64,000 bases of DNA from the NCBI GenBank assembly GCA_024235635.1, contig JACKMA010000001.1, positions 1,240,001 through 1,304,000 on the forward strand, given 5' to 3'. Positions 46,786 to 54,991 of the stretch are shown here, piece after piece. The first letter of the stretch is position 1; the number at the start of each line of letters is the position of its first letter. Both the position numbers and the translations under genes were made by a program. The notes below the pieces were generated by a model, which did no database searches, was not told the origin of the DNA, and saw only the letters and a program-made list of their open reading frames with translations. This DNA comes from Zoogloeaceae bacterium. Lineage in GTDB: Bacteria > Pseudomonadota > Gammaproteobacteria > Burkholderiales > Rhodocyclaceae.

Positions 46786-47864
46786 TACTGGGCGCCCCCG
46801 ATCTGCAGCAAGGCCTGCCGTTCGGCGTAGCCCAGGTGCTCGGTGATCGCAGCGCTCGACAGATCGTCGAGGCCGAGAACCGGCAGACCGGTGACGGCGG
46901 CCGCCTCGCGCGCCGCCAGCGGCGAGGCGGTCAGCACGCCGGTCGCGGCGCGCACCGGCAGGCCGAGCGCTCGCAGCCACTGCACGCCGCCGGCCGAGCC
47001 CATCGCGTCGCCGGCGGCGAACACCACCGCATCGACCGCATCGGCGTACTCCGGCGATTTGACGAGTTCCGCAGTCTCGCGCTGGAACAGGCCGTCGGCG
47101 ACTTCGAACACCACGACATCGACCCCGCTGGCGCCGAGATAGCCGATCAGCGTGTGCATCACGCGAATGACTTCCTCGCCGTCGGCGAGATAGGTCGACG
47201 GCAGCCCGGCATCGGTGAAATCGAGCACCGTCTCGGCGCCGGCATCGTTCATCGACCAGACGTCGCCACCGGACCCGGTGCCGGTGACCTTGGCCGCCCC
47301 GACCCGCAAGCCGGCAGCCCGCAGGCCACGGATGATCTGCGCCGCGGTCTCTGTCTTGCCTGCGTTCATCGAGGTGCCGAGCACCGAGATCACGAACGGA
47401 CAGGCAGTCTGCGGGGCCGGCTCGGGGAGGGCGAAGTCGGCGAGGTTCAGCGGCTTGCCGTGGCGGTCCCCGACCAGTCCCAGCGGCTGCACGAGGGTAG
47501 CGTTCTTCATGCGTCCGTGCTTGGACATCACCATCGACGCGATGCCGCCGGCGGCGACCATCTGGCAGCGTCCCAGATCCTCGGGCACCTGCGACTCGAA
47601 CTGGTCGGGCGCGTAGCGGTTGCCATAGGCGAGTACGATCTCGTCGCCGGGGTAGAGTTTGGCGCGGCGGCCGCTGATGAGTTCGAGGTGGCGGTGCTGA
47701 CCGATCTTCTCCACCCGGCACAGCACCAGGTCGCCGGCGCGCGGCGCAAGGTCGCCCGCGAGCAGCGTCGCGAACGCGCTGTGCGGCACGCGCCGGGTCG
47801 AGAAGGGCGCTTTCAGGCTTTCGATACGCTTTGCGTTGAGCAGGGTGATGTTCTGGCAGTTCAT
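46785..47864 (-). CDS. P-loop NTPase, DUF1611/dethiobiotin-synthetase-like
   Basis: 359 residues from ATG 47864. N-terminal about 120 residues are a beta-rich domain of unknown type; then a P-loop FVISVLGTSMNAGKTETAAQIIRGL and GVDVVVFEVADGLF, as in the DUF1611/BioD-like NTPase fold. Members of the family are poorly characterised. It is the first gene of the minus-strand operon, coupled to the ABC exporter, and the sigma-54 promoter at 47933-47949 precedes it, which points to a role in making or modifying the exporter's substrate. Specific function unknown. Confidence 0.75.
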   Translation of the reverse strand: MNCQNITLLNAKRIESLKAPFSTRRVPHSAFATLLAGDLAPRAGDLVLCRVEKIGQHRHLELISGRRAKLYPGDEIVLAYGNRYAPDQFESQVPEDLGRCQMVAAGGIASMVMSKHGRMKNATLVQPLGLVGDRHGKPLNLADFALPEPAPQTACPFVISVLGTSMNAGKTETAAQIIRGLRAAGLRVGAAKVTGTGSGGDVWSMNDAGAETVLDFTDAGLPSTYLADGEEVIRVMHTLIGYLGASGVDVVVFEVADGLFQRETAELVKSPEYADAVDAVVFAAGDAMGSAGGVQWLRALGLPVRAATGVLTASPLAAREAAAVTGLPVLGLDDLSSAAITEHLGYAERQALLQIGGAQ

Positions 47865-47932
47865 GTCGATTCTCCAATTTTCGGGGGCAATTTCTGTAGC
47901 CGGTTTGTTTTGCGGCCACCTGAACGGACAAG

Positions 47933-47949
47933 AGCATGTAGCGTGCCAT
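47933..47949 (-). promoter_or_regulatory. Sigma-54 (-24/-12) promoter of the minus-strand operon
   Basis: Read on the minus strand, ATGGCACGCTACATGCT carries a perfect TGGCACG -24 element, GG-N10-GC spacing and a near-consensus -12 (ATGC for TTGC). The inferred start is near 47922, 58 bases before the P-loop gene. Confidence 0.72.
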
Positions 47950-47954
47950 GCGAG

Positions 47955-47969
47955 TGGGAAATTTTCCCA
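47955..47969. promoter_or_regulatory. Palindrome TGGGA-N5-TCCCA next to the -24 element
   Basis: TGGGA-AATTT-TCCCA, identical in arms and spacing to the palindrome at 28219-28233. It lies only 6 bases upstream of the -24 element, too close for looping, so it might act as a repressor or autoregulatory site. Confidence 0.45.
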
Positions 47970-48054
47970 TTGTAAATAATTCAGAAACTTACATCGATAC
48001 CGATGGATTCTGAGGACTTCGAGCAGTGGCGCCATGGGGCATATCGCCAAGTTC

Positions 48055-48075
48055 TTGGGGGAAAAAATCCCCCAA
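48055..48075. promoter_or_regulatory. Extended palindrome TTGGGGGA-N5-TCCCCCAA, candidate upstream activating site
   Basis: Eight-base arms around an A-only spacer, containing the GGGA-N5-TCCC core shared with 28219-28233 and 47955-47969. Its centre is about 116 bases upstream of the minus-strand -24 element, a usual enhancer distance. Several CCCCA runs follow (48070-48111). Confidence 0.5.
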
Positions 48076-48236
48076 TTCCCCACTCCCCCAGATTTGCCCC
48101 ACGCCCTCCGGCAGTCGCCGCGACTCCGACACCCCGTCGGTACCGGGCGGGACCGACACCGCGGCCATCGCATGAACGTTGTAAGGTGAGCGATTGCCGC
48201 CAGGTCTGAATCAGCGAGAGTCCACCGGAGCCCTGC

Positions 48237-49199
48237 ATGCACGCCACCCTGCCGCTGCTCGCCAGCACCCGATTCCCGACAATTCGCCGCCATGCCCTGG
48301 AGACGCTTCAGGTCAATCTCGGCTACCGATGCAACCAGAGTTGCGTCCATTGCCATGTCAATGCGGGACCGCGGCGGACCGAGGAGATGGACGCAGCCAA
48401 CGTCGAAGCGGTGATCCGCTTCCTGCAGGCCAGCCCACGCGTGGGCACGCTCGACCTGACCGGCGGCGCGCCCGAGCTGAACCGCCATTTCCGCCATCTC
48501 GTGACGCAGGCACGCGAGCTTGGCCGGTCGGTGATGGACCGCTGCAACCTGACCATCCTGGAGGAGCCCGGGCAGGAGGGTCTGGCCGAGTTTCTCGCCG
48601 CACGCCAGGTCACCGTGGTCGCCTCGCTGCCCTGCTATCTCGAGGAGAACGTCGATCAGCAGCGTGGCAAGGGCGTATTCGAAGCCAGCATCAGCGCCTT
48701 GCGCCACCTCAATCGCCTGGGCTATGGGCAGCCCGGCAATCCCTTGCAGCTGAACCTGGTCTACAACCCCCAGGGCGCCACCCTGCCACCGCCACAGGCG
48801 GCGCTCGAGGCGGACTACAGGCGTTCGCTCGAATCGCGTTTCGGGGTCGTCTTCAACAGCTTGTTCACGCTGGCCAACATGCCGATCCAGCGCTTCGGCT
48901 CGACGCTGATATCGAAGGGGGAGTTCAACCGTTACATGGGCCTTCTCAAATCGGCGCACAGCGATGCCAATCTGCCGACGGTGATGTGTCGATCGCTGAT
49001 CTCGGTCGACTGGCAGGGCTATGTCTACGACTGCGATTTCAACCAGCAACTCGGCCTCGGCGTGCCCGCCGGGCAGCCGCGCATCCATCTGTCAGAGATC
49101 ACGGCTTCCGACGTCGAGCATCGCCCGATCCGGGTCGCCGACCATTGCTACGGCTGCACCGCCGGCCAGGGATCGAGCTGCGGCGGCGCACTCTCCTGA
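48237..49199 (+). CDS. arsS: ArsS-type radical SAM protein (arsenosugar biosynthesis family)
   Basis: 320 residues. Radical SAM cluster motif CNQSCVHCH (CxxxCxxC) near residue 32, in the context LETLQVNLGYRCNQSCVHCHVNAGPRRTE typical of the ArsS family (TIGR04167). The C-terminal half has FNSLFTLANMPIQRFG, CDFNQQLGL and CYGCTAGQGSSCGGALS, the family's auxiliary Cys-rich end; some relatives carry selenocysteine there, this one has Cys codons. ArsS joins an adenosyl-derived sugar to methylated arsenic, normally with an ArsM methyltransferase, which is not in this window. It is divergent from the P-loop gene; downstream is a solute symporter. Confidence 0.88.
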   Translation: MHATLPLLASTRFPTIRRHALETLQVNLGYRCNQSCVHCHVNAGPRRTEEMDAANVEAVIRFLQASPRVGTLDLTGGAPELNRHFRHLVTQARELGRSVMDRCNLTILEEPGQEGLAEFLAARQVTVVASLPCYLEENVDQQRGKGVFEASISALRHLNRLGYGQPGNPLQLNLVYNPQGATLPPPQAALEADYRRSLESRFGVVFNSLFTLANMPIQRFGSTLISKGEFNRYMGLLKSAHSDANLPTVMCRSLISVDWQGYVYDCDFNQQLGLGVPAGQPRIHLSEITASDVEHRPIRVADHCYGCTAGQGSSCGGALS

Positions 49200-49209
49200 G
49201 GTGACAGGG

Positions 49210-50613
49210 ATGACTGCTACTGCATCGCTGCAGGGCATCTTCTTCTGGGGTTTCCTACTGGCGTTCGGCGGCCTGATGTACATCGTCGCGCCACGCGTGC
49301 GATCCGAATCCGGATTCTTCCTCGGCCACGACGAGGCCGGTCGACCAACCTCGCGCTGGGCATTGACGGCGAGCGTCTTCATCAGCTGGATCTTCGCCAA
49401 GTCGGTCACCAATGCGGCCAACCTCGGCGCCGCATACGGCATCGTCGGCGGACTCGCCTACGCCACCTACTGGCTGTCGATCCCGTTCGCCGGCTGGGTC
49501 ATCTATCGTCTGCGGCGGCGCGACGGCGCAACCGGCATCGTCCCGTGGCTGATCGGCAAGTACGGGCGCGCCGCCGCGCTGGCCTTCGCCGCCGCGATCC
49601 TGGTGCGCCTGTTCAACGAAGTGTGGAGCAACACGGCCGTGGTCGGCGGCTACTACGGCGAGGCCGGGTCGGGAGCCTTCATCGCCGCCGCCCTGCTGTT
49701 CACCGCCTCGGTTCTGTTCTACAGCCTGAAGGGGGGCCTGCGCAGCTCGATCTTCACCGACGGCATCCAGGCGGTCGTCTTTGTCGTCTTCCTGGCGCTG
49801 GTGCTGGCCTGGGTATTGCCCGCCCATGGACCGGCGCGCCTGCTGACCGAGGGCGAACTGGCGCTGTCGACTGGCCTCGACCTGCTGTTCGTCGCACTGC
49901 TGCAGGTGCTGTCCTATCCGTTCCACGACCCGGTGCTGACCGATCGTGGCTTCATCACCGATGAGAAGACCATGCTGCGCGCCTTCACGATTGCCGGCGT
50001 GCTCGGCTTCGTCGCGATCCTGGCGTTCTCGCTGGTGGGCGTGCAGGCACGGCTGGAGGGTATCGCCGGCGGCGGCAACGTACCGGCGGCGCTGGCCCGC
50101 ACGCTCGGCACCTTCGGCTTCTTCGCAATGGTTGCGGTGATGGTGTCGTCGGCCGCATCGACACTCGACTCGACCTTCACCTCGTTGTCGCGTGCCGTCG
50201 CCTGCGAGCTGCCGTTGCTGGCCGGACGCGAGCCGCCGCGACAGGCCGTCGGCATCGGCGCGCTGGCGATGGTGATGCTGGCGGTCGTCGGCAATCTGCC
50301 GATGATGCTCGGTACCGACATCCTCAAGGCGACGACGATCAGCGGCACCATGGTGATCGGTCTGGCGCCGGTCTTTCTGCTCGCCGGTTGCGTCTCGTAT
50401 GCACCGATGTGCTTCCATCTGTCGTTCTGGAGCGGCCTGGTGCTCGGCGTGCTGCTGGCACTCGGCCAGATTCCGGCCGGCTGGGCGATCGGCGACGGCA
50501 AGTATGCGTTGTTGCTGGGGACCAATCTGTACGGTCTGGCGATCTGCTTCGTCGGCTTCCTGGTGCCGCTCGCGCTCGGCCGGCGCCGCCCGGCGACGGC
50601 AGGGGCATCGTGA
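49210..50613 (+). CDS. Sodium:solute symporter (SSS family)
   Basis: 467 residues, about 13 transmembrane helices. ATG 49210 (MTATASLQGIFFWGFLL) lies 10 bases after arsS. TM motifs SGFFLGHDEAGRPTSRWALTASVFISWIFA and LVRLFNEVWSNTAVVGGYYG follow the SSS pattern, with an RSSIFTDGIQAVVF segment typical of the family's TM6 region. The substrate is unknown; location after arsS suggests an organic or arsenic-containing solute. Its TGA overlaps the GTG start of the small protein. Confidence 0.9.
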   Translation: MTATASLQGIFFWGFLLAFGGLMYIVAPRVRSESGFFLGHDEAGRPTSRWALTASVFISWIFAKSVTNAANLGAAYGIVGGLAYATYWLSIPFAGWVIYRLRRRDGATGIVPWLIGKYGRAAALAFAAAILVRLFNEVWSNTAVVGGYYGEAGSGAFIAAALLFTASVLFYSLKGGLRSSIFTDGIQAVVFVVFLALVLAWVLPAHGPARLLTEGELALSTGLDLLFVALLQVLSYPFHDPVLTDRGFITDEKTMLRAFTIAGVLGFVAILAFSLVGVQARLEGIAGGGNVPAALARTLGTFGFFAMVAVMVSSAASTLDSTFTSLSRAVACELPLLAGREPPRQAVGIGALAMVMLAVVGNLPMMLGTDILKATTISGTMVIGLAPVFLLAGCVSYAPMCFHLSFWSGLVLGVLLALGQIPAGWAIGDGKYALLLGTNLYGLAICFVGFLVPLALGRRRPATAGAS

Positions 50614-50882
50614 ACGCGGCCGGCATGCCGAACTTTCCCGGACGCCGCGAGGGTGTGGTGAGCCGCCTGTCGTCGCGGGCGTCGCCGCTCCGGCCCCTGT
50701 ACGGCACGCGCATCGGCGCGCTGCATGTCGATGCCTTGCCACTCCAATACGATCATGATCGCTGGGTCCGGCAGTTTCTGGCGAGCTGGCCCGCCGATAG
50801 CGCAGCGCACAAATCCTATTACCGGCGTATCCTGAACGGTCCGGCCCAGCCGCCGATCCCGACAGGAACGCGCCATGAATGA
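50610..50882 (+). CDS. Small hypothetical protein of the arsS-symporter operon
   Basis: 90 residues if started at GTG 50610, which overlaps the symporter stop (GTGA); ATG 50625 is an alternative. It is polar and basic with aromatic residues (LPLQYDHDRWVRQFLASWPADSAAHKSYYRRILNG), no signal peptide and no known family. The reading frame overlaps the start of the patatin gene by 8 bases, supporting a true gene in a coupled operon. Confidence 0.65.
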   Translation: MNAAGMPNFPGRREGVVSRLSSRASPLRPLYGTRIGALHVDALPLQYDHDRWVRQFLASWPADSAAHKSYYRRILNGPAQPPIPTGTRHE

Positions 50883-51993
50883 CCGACCGCACTCGGACCC
50901 GCTCAGAAACGTCCTCCTGCTGCAGGGGGGCGGCGCGCTCGGGGCCTACCAGCTCGGCGTGATCGAAGCGCTGCTCGCCGGCGGCAAGACTCCGGCGTGG
51001 GTCGTCGGCACCTCGATCGGTGCGATCAACGGCGCCCTGCTGGCAGGCAACCAGCCCCATCGCCGACTCGAGCGCCTGCGAAGCTTTTGGGAAACGGTGT
51101 CCCACGGCACGGCACGTGGGGAAGATCCGGCCGCCGCCGGCCTGATCGGCCTGTGGCAGGCGTGGCGCACGATCGTCGGCGGCCAGCCCGGCTTCTTCTT
51201 TCCGCGTGTCGGCAGTTACTTCCCGCTGGGACTGCGCACCGAGCCCGGCACTGCCAGCTATTACGATGTCGCGCCACTGCGGCGAACCCTGGAGAACCTG
51301 GTCGATTTCGACTTCCTCGCGCACTCGCCGATTCGCCTGTCGGTCGGCGCGGTAGACGTCGAGAGCGGCAGGATGCGCTACTTCGACAGCCGCGACGAGC
51401 GCATCGGCGTCGATCACATCCTCGCAAGCGGCGCGCTGCCGCCGGCGTTTCCAGCGGTCGAGATCGGCGAGCAGCACTTCTGGGACGGCGGGTTGTACTC
51501 GAACACACCGCTCGAACACGTGCTGGCTGATCGCCCTCGGATCAGCTCGCTGTGTTTCCTCACCACCCTCTGGCCGACCACCGGCAGCGCACCCGACAAC
51601 CTGCGAGACGTGCTGGAGCGGGCCAAGGACATCCAGTACGGGTCGCGCGACGAGACGCTGCTGCAGGTCGAATCCGAGGTGCACCGGCTGCGGCAGGCGG
51701 TGAGCCTGCTGGCCGGGCGGTTGCCGCAAGGGCTGCACGACGACGAGACGCGGGCCGCGGCGGCGCTGGGCTGCGACAGCGTCTTCCATGTCGTGCGCCT
51801 CGAAGCCCCGCACCTGCCCGGCGAAGACCAGACCAAGGACATCGAGTTCGTGCCGGAACGGGTGCAGAAGCGCAGGCACGCTGGCAGGGCCGACACCGAG
51901 GCCGCGCTTGCGAATCGCGGCTGGATCGCCAGCGCACCGCCGCTGCAGGGCCTCGCCATCCACAACCCGCGGGCCTGCAGCGTCGCCGGCTGA
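50875..51993 (+). CDS. Patatin-like phospholipase
   Basis: 372 residues. Oxyanion hole GGGALGAYQLG, nucleophile elbow GTSIGAING and the catalytic Asp in HFWDGGLYSNTPLEHVL form the Ser-Asp dyad of patatins. No signal peptide is visible, so it is probably cytoplasmic or membrane-associated. A C-terminal extension (about residues 290-372) follows. Such proteins hydrolyse acyl esters; the connection with the upstream arsenic-related genes is only positional. Confidence 0.9.
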   Translation: MNDRPHSDPLRNVLLLQGGGALGAYQLGVIEALLAGGKTPAWVVGTSIGAINGALLAGNQPHRRLERLRSFWETVSHGTARGEDPAAAGLIGLWQAWRTIVGGQPGFFFPRVGSYFPLGLRTEPGTASYYDVAPLRRTLENLVDFDFLAHSPIRLSVGAVDVESGRMRYFDSRDERIGVDHILASGALPPAFPAVEIGEQHFWDGGLYSNTPLEHVLADRPRISSLCFLTTLWPTTGSAPDNLRDVLERAKDIQYGSRDETLLQVESEVHRLRQAVSLLAGRLPQGLHDDETRAAAALGCDSVFHVVRLEAPHLPGEDQTKDIEFVPERVQKRRHAGRADTEAALANRGWIASAPPLQGLAIHNPRACSVAG

Positions 51994-52135
51994 ATCGTCA
52001 CCCGGACGTGGTCGCGTTCGGCGGCACGGGGCCTGGCCGCGCTGGGCGGCCCTCGCGATGGTCCGCGGCCGACGCTGAACGGGCGACCGCCGATGCGCCC
52101 GGCGGCGCCCCCGTCGATACCGGCGAAGCGCCTTC

Positions 52136-53890
52136 TCAGTGCTGGTCGCACTCCTCGAGGAAGCTCAGCAGTTCCTCACGCAGGGCATAGTAGTCGGGAT
52201 GCTCGAGCAACATCTTGCGCGTCCGTGGCCGCGGCAGGTCGATCTCCAGCACCTTGCCGACCCGGGCCTGTGGGCCATTGGTCATCATCACCACTCGGTC
52301 GGCGAGCAGGATCGCCTCGTCCACGTCGTGGGTGACCATCATCGCGGTCAGCTTGGTCCGGCTCCAGACTTCCATCAGCACTTCCTGAAGATCCCAACGC
52401 GTCAGCGAGTCGAGCATGCCGAAGGGCTCGTCGAGCAGCAGCATCTTCGGCGACAGGGCGAACGCGCGCGCGATGCCAACCCGCTGCTTCATGCCGTTCG
52501 ACAGCTCGAAGGCCTTCTTTTCGGCCGCGTCGGCGAGCCCGACCCGCGACAGGTAATGATCGACGATCGCGCGCCGTTCGGCTTTCGAAGCGTGGGGGTA
52601 GACCTGCTCCACCCCGAGCCCGACGTTTTCACGCGCGGAGAGCCAGGGCACCAGACTCGGAGCCTGGAAGACGATGCCGCGATCGGGACCGGCGGTGGCG
52701 ACCTCCCGTCCGTCGAGGATGATGCCGCCGGAACTGACGTCGCTGAGCCCGGCCATCATCGACAGCACGGTCGACTTGCCGCAGCCGGAGTGGCCGATCA
52801 CCGAGATGAACTCGCCCTTGCCGATCCACAGGTCGAAGTCCTCGACCACTGCGACCGGCCCCTTCTTGGTCGGATAGACCTTGGTGACCTTCGAAAACTC
52901 GACGTAGCGTGCCGGATCCGGCGCCTGGATCAGCACCTCGCCAGGCCGCACGTGGCGGGCCAGGTACTCGCTACTGGTGTTGGGCTCGACCCCGGGCAGC
53001 TCATGCACGTTGGAAGCGTTGCCGCCGTCCTGCATGCCGACCTGCATCAGGTAGCTGGTGACCTCGCGGCGGATACGCTTGAACTCGGGCGAGTGGTTCA
53101 TCTCGGTGCGATCGCGCGGCCGCGGGATGTCCACCTCGAATTCGGGCCCGAGGGTCGCGCCAGGTCCCGGATTGAGCGGGATGATCCGGTCCGCCATGAT
53201 GATCGCCTCGTCGACGTCGTTGGTGATCAGCACGACGGTCTTCTTTTCCTGCTCCCAGATGCGCAGGATCTCGTCCTGCAGGTTGGCGCGGGTCAGCGCA
53301 TCGAGCGCCGAAAGCGGCTCGTCCAGCAGCAGGATTTCGGGGCTGGCGGCCAGCGCTCGGGCCACCGAGACCCGCTGCCGCATGCCACCGGAGAGCTCCG
53401 ACGGACGCTTCTCCAGCGCCGGCGTCAGGTTAACCATCTCGACGTATTTCTCGACCCGGGCGGCACGCTCGGCCCGGGGCAGATCGGCGAACACCTGATC
53501 GACCGCCAGCGCGACGTTCTGCCGCACGGTCATCCAGGGCATCAGCGAGTAGCTCTGGAACACCACGCCGCGCTCCGGCCCGGGGCCGTCGACAGTGACG
53601 CCTTTGAGTGTGACGGAACCGGCGTCGGCGTCGATCAGGCCGGCGATCAGCGAGATCAGCGTCGTCTTGCCACTGCCCGAGAAACCGACGATGGCCACGA
53701 ATTCACCCTCGCGGATCGACAGGTTGATGTCCTTCAGCACCGAGGTCGCGTGCTCGCCCGTGCCATAGGACTTGGACAGGTTTTCGAGTTGCAGAAAGGG
53801 CGTCTCGGCGAGACGCACCGGCGGGCGCGCCGGCGTCCGGGCCTCGTCGAGGGCCAGATCGCGCACGGGTTTTGGCATTGCTGCGGCCAT
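52136..53890 (-). CDS. Tandem ATPase subunit of a nitrate-type ABC importer
   Basis: 584 residues from ATG 53890 (MAAAMPKPVRDLALDEA) behind GGGGAGGG. Two ATPase domains are fused: the first has GFSGSGKTT, LSGGMRQRVSVARAL and LLLDEPLSALD; the second has GHSGCGKST, LSNGMKQRVGIARAF and LLLDEPFGMLD (LSNGM is a known variant in this family). It thus combines the roles of NrtC and NrtD ATPases but lacks the NrtA-like C-terminal domain of cyanobacterial NrtC. It is the last gene of the three-gene importer operon. Confidence 0.92.
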   Translation of the reverse strand: MAAAMPKPVRDLALDEARTPARPPVRLAETPFLQLENLSKSYGTGEHATSVLKDINLSIREGEFVAIVGFSGSGKTTLISLIAGLIDADAGSVTLKGVTVDGPGPERGVVFQSYSLMPWMTVRQNVALAVDQVFADLPRAERAARVEKYVEMVNLTPALEKRPSELSGGMRQRVSVARALAASPEILLLDEPLSALDALTRANLQDEILRIWEQEKKTVVLITNDVDEAIIMADRIIPLNPGPGATLGPEFEVDIPRPRDRTEMNHSPEFKRIRREVTSYLMQVGMQDGGNASNVHELPGVEPNTSSEYLARHVRPGEVLIQAPDPARYVEFSKVTKVYPTKKGPVAVVEDFDLWIGKGEFISVIGHSGCGKSTVLSMMAGLSDVSSGGIILDGREVATAGPDRGIVFQAPSLVPWLSARENVGLGVEQVYPHASKAERRAIVDHYLSRVGLADAAEKKAFELSNGMKQRVGIARAFALSPKMLLLDEPFGMLDSLTRWDLQEVLMEVWSRTKLTAMMVTHDVDEAILLADRVVMMTNGPQARVGKVLEIDLPRPRTRKMLLEHPDYYALREELLSFLEECDQH

Positions 53891-53906
53891 ATCGATTCCC
53901 TCCCCT

Positions 53907-54923
53907 TCAGCGGGCGTCGTCGCCAAAGCTGACCAGCTGCTGCAGCGTGTTCATGATGCGGTCGAGGACGAAGCCGACGAAACCGATGGTGAACACCGCG
54001 ACCATGATGCGACCGAGAGAATGCGAGCTGCCGTTCTGGAACTCGTCCCAGACGAACTTGCCGAGGCCGGGGTTCTGCGCCAGCATCTCGGCAGCGATCA
54101 GCACCATCCAGCCGACACCCAGCGACAGGCGCAGGCCGGTGAAGATCAGCTTCAGGGAACTCGGCAGCACGATCTTGGTGACCTTGGTCCACCAGGTCAG
54201 GCGCAGCACCTTGGAGACGTTGATCAGGTCCTTGTCGATCGAGGCGACACCCACCGCGGTGTTGATCAGGGTCGGCCACAGCGAGCACAGGGTCACTGTC
54301 ACCGCCGAGACGATGAAGCTCTTCTCGAACATCGGGTCGGTGCTGACATAGACCGCGCTCACCACCAGCGTGACGATCGGCAGCCAGGCCAGCGGCGATA
54401 CCGGCCGGAAGATCTGGATCAAGGGGTTGAGCGCAATCTGGAAGGTCTTCGACAGTCCGCACAGGATGCCGAGGGGAATCGCCACCAGGGTACCGATCGC
54501 AAAACCGGTGAACACCGTGTAGAGGCTGGTGACGATCTGGTCGAAATAGGTCGGCTTGCCGGTCCAGGGCCGGATCGTGACCTCGGCGTTCGGATCCTCG
54601 GCCAGCTTCCTGGCATTGCGCGCCTCCTGGCGCTCGTAGAAGGCCTCGGCCTTGGCCCGCTCGGCATGGTGCTCGTCGATCAGGCCGACCGCCTCCTCCC
54701 ACACCTGGGCCGGCCCGGGAATCGCCCCGAGACTGGTCTGGACACCGGACGCAAGGATGCCCCACAGGCCAAGGAAGATGGCCAGGGCCAGCACCGGGAC
54801 ACCGATCTGGCGCAGGATGTCCTTGAATTGCTCCTTCGGATCCTCGCCGGCGGCGAGGCGCACGAATGGGACGAACCAGGTGAATCCGGTCTTGTTCAGA
54901 AAATTTGCCGTCGCGTTCAGCAT
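53907..54923 (-). CDS. nrtB: Permease of the nitrate-type ABC importer
   Basis: 338 residues from ATG 54923 (MLNATANFLNKTGFTWF). About 6-7 transmembrane helices; the binding-protein-dependent transport domain lies in the second half (FTGFAIGTLVAIPLGILCGLSKTF, WPTLINTAVGVASIDKDLINVSKVL with the EAA-like loop). A charged insert of about 45 residues between the first TM and the transport domain (EEAVGLIDEHHAERAKAEAFYERQEARNARK) is typical of the NrtB/NasE subfamily. Gene symbol by family resemblance. Confidence 0.9.
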   Translation of the reverse strand: MLNATANFLNKTGFTWFVPFVRLAAGEDPKEQFKDILRQIGVPVLALAIFLGLWGILASGVQTSLGAIPGPAQVWEEAVGLIDEHHAERAKAEAFYERQEARNARKLAEDPNAEVTIRPWTGKPTYFDQIVTSLYTVFTGFAIGTLVAIPLGILCGLSKTFQIALNPLIQIFRPVSPLAWLPIVTLVVSAVYVSTDPMFEKSFIVSAVTVTLCSLWPTLINTAVGVASIDKDLINVSKVLRLTWWTKVTKIVLPSSLKLIFTGLRLSLGVGWMVLIAAEMLAQNPGLGKFVWDEFQNGSSHSLGRIMVAVFTIGFVGFVLDRIMNTLQQLVSFGDDAR

Positions 54924-54991
54924 GGCGACACCTCCATGGGAAATGGGGTCTGCCGGGGCCACCCGGGCGGGGTGGCCACCGGGCTCCGGGT

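Noticed and set aside
46786..47970. N-terminal extension of the ABC exporter frame upstream of ATG 46785
   Set aside because: This part lies within the P-loop NTPase gene in another frame; it is Arg/Gly-rich and has no membrane or ATPase features.
49255..51963. 902-codon minus-strand ORF
   Set aside because: Covers the symporter and patatin genes in antisense; no recognisable domain, whereas the plus-strand frames have complete family motifs.
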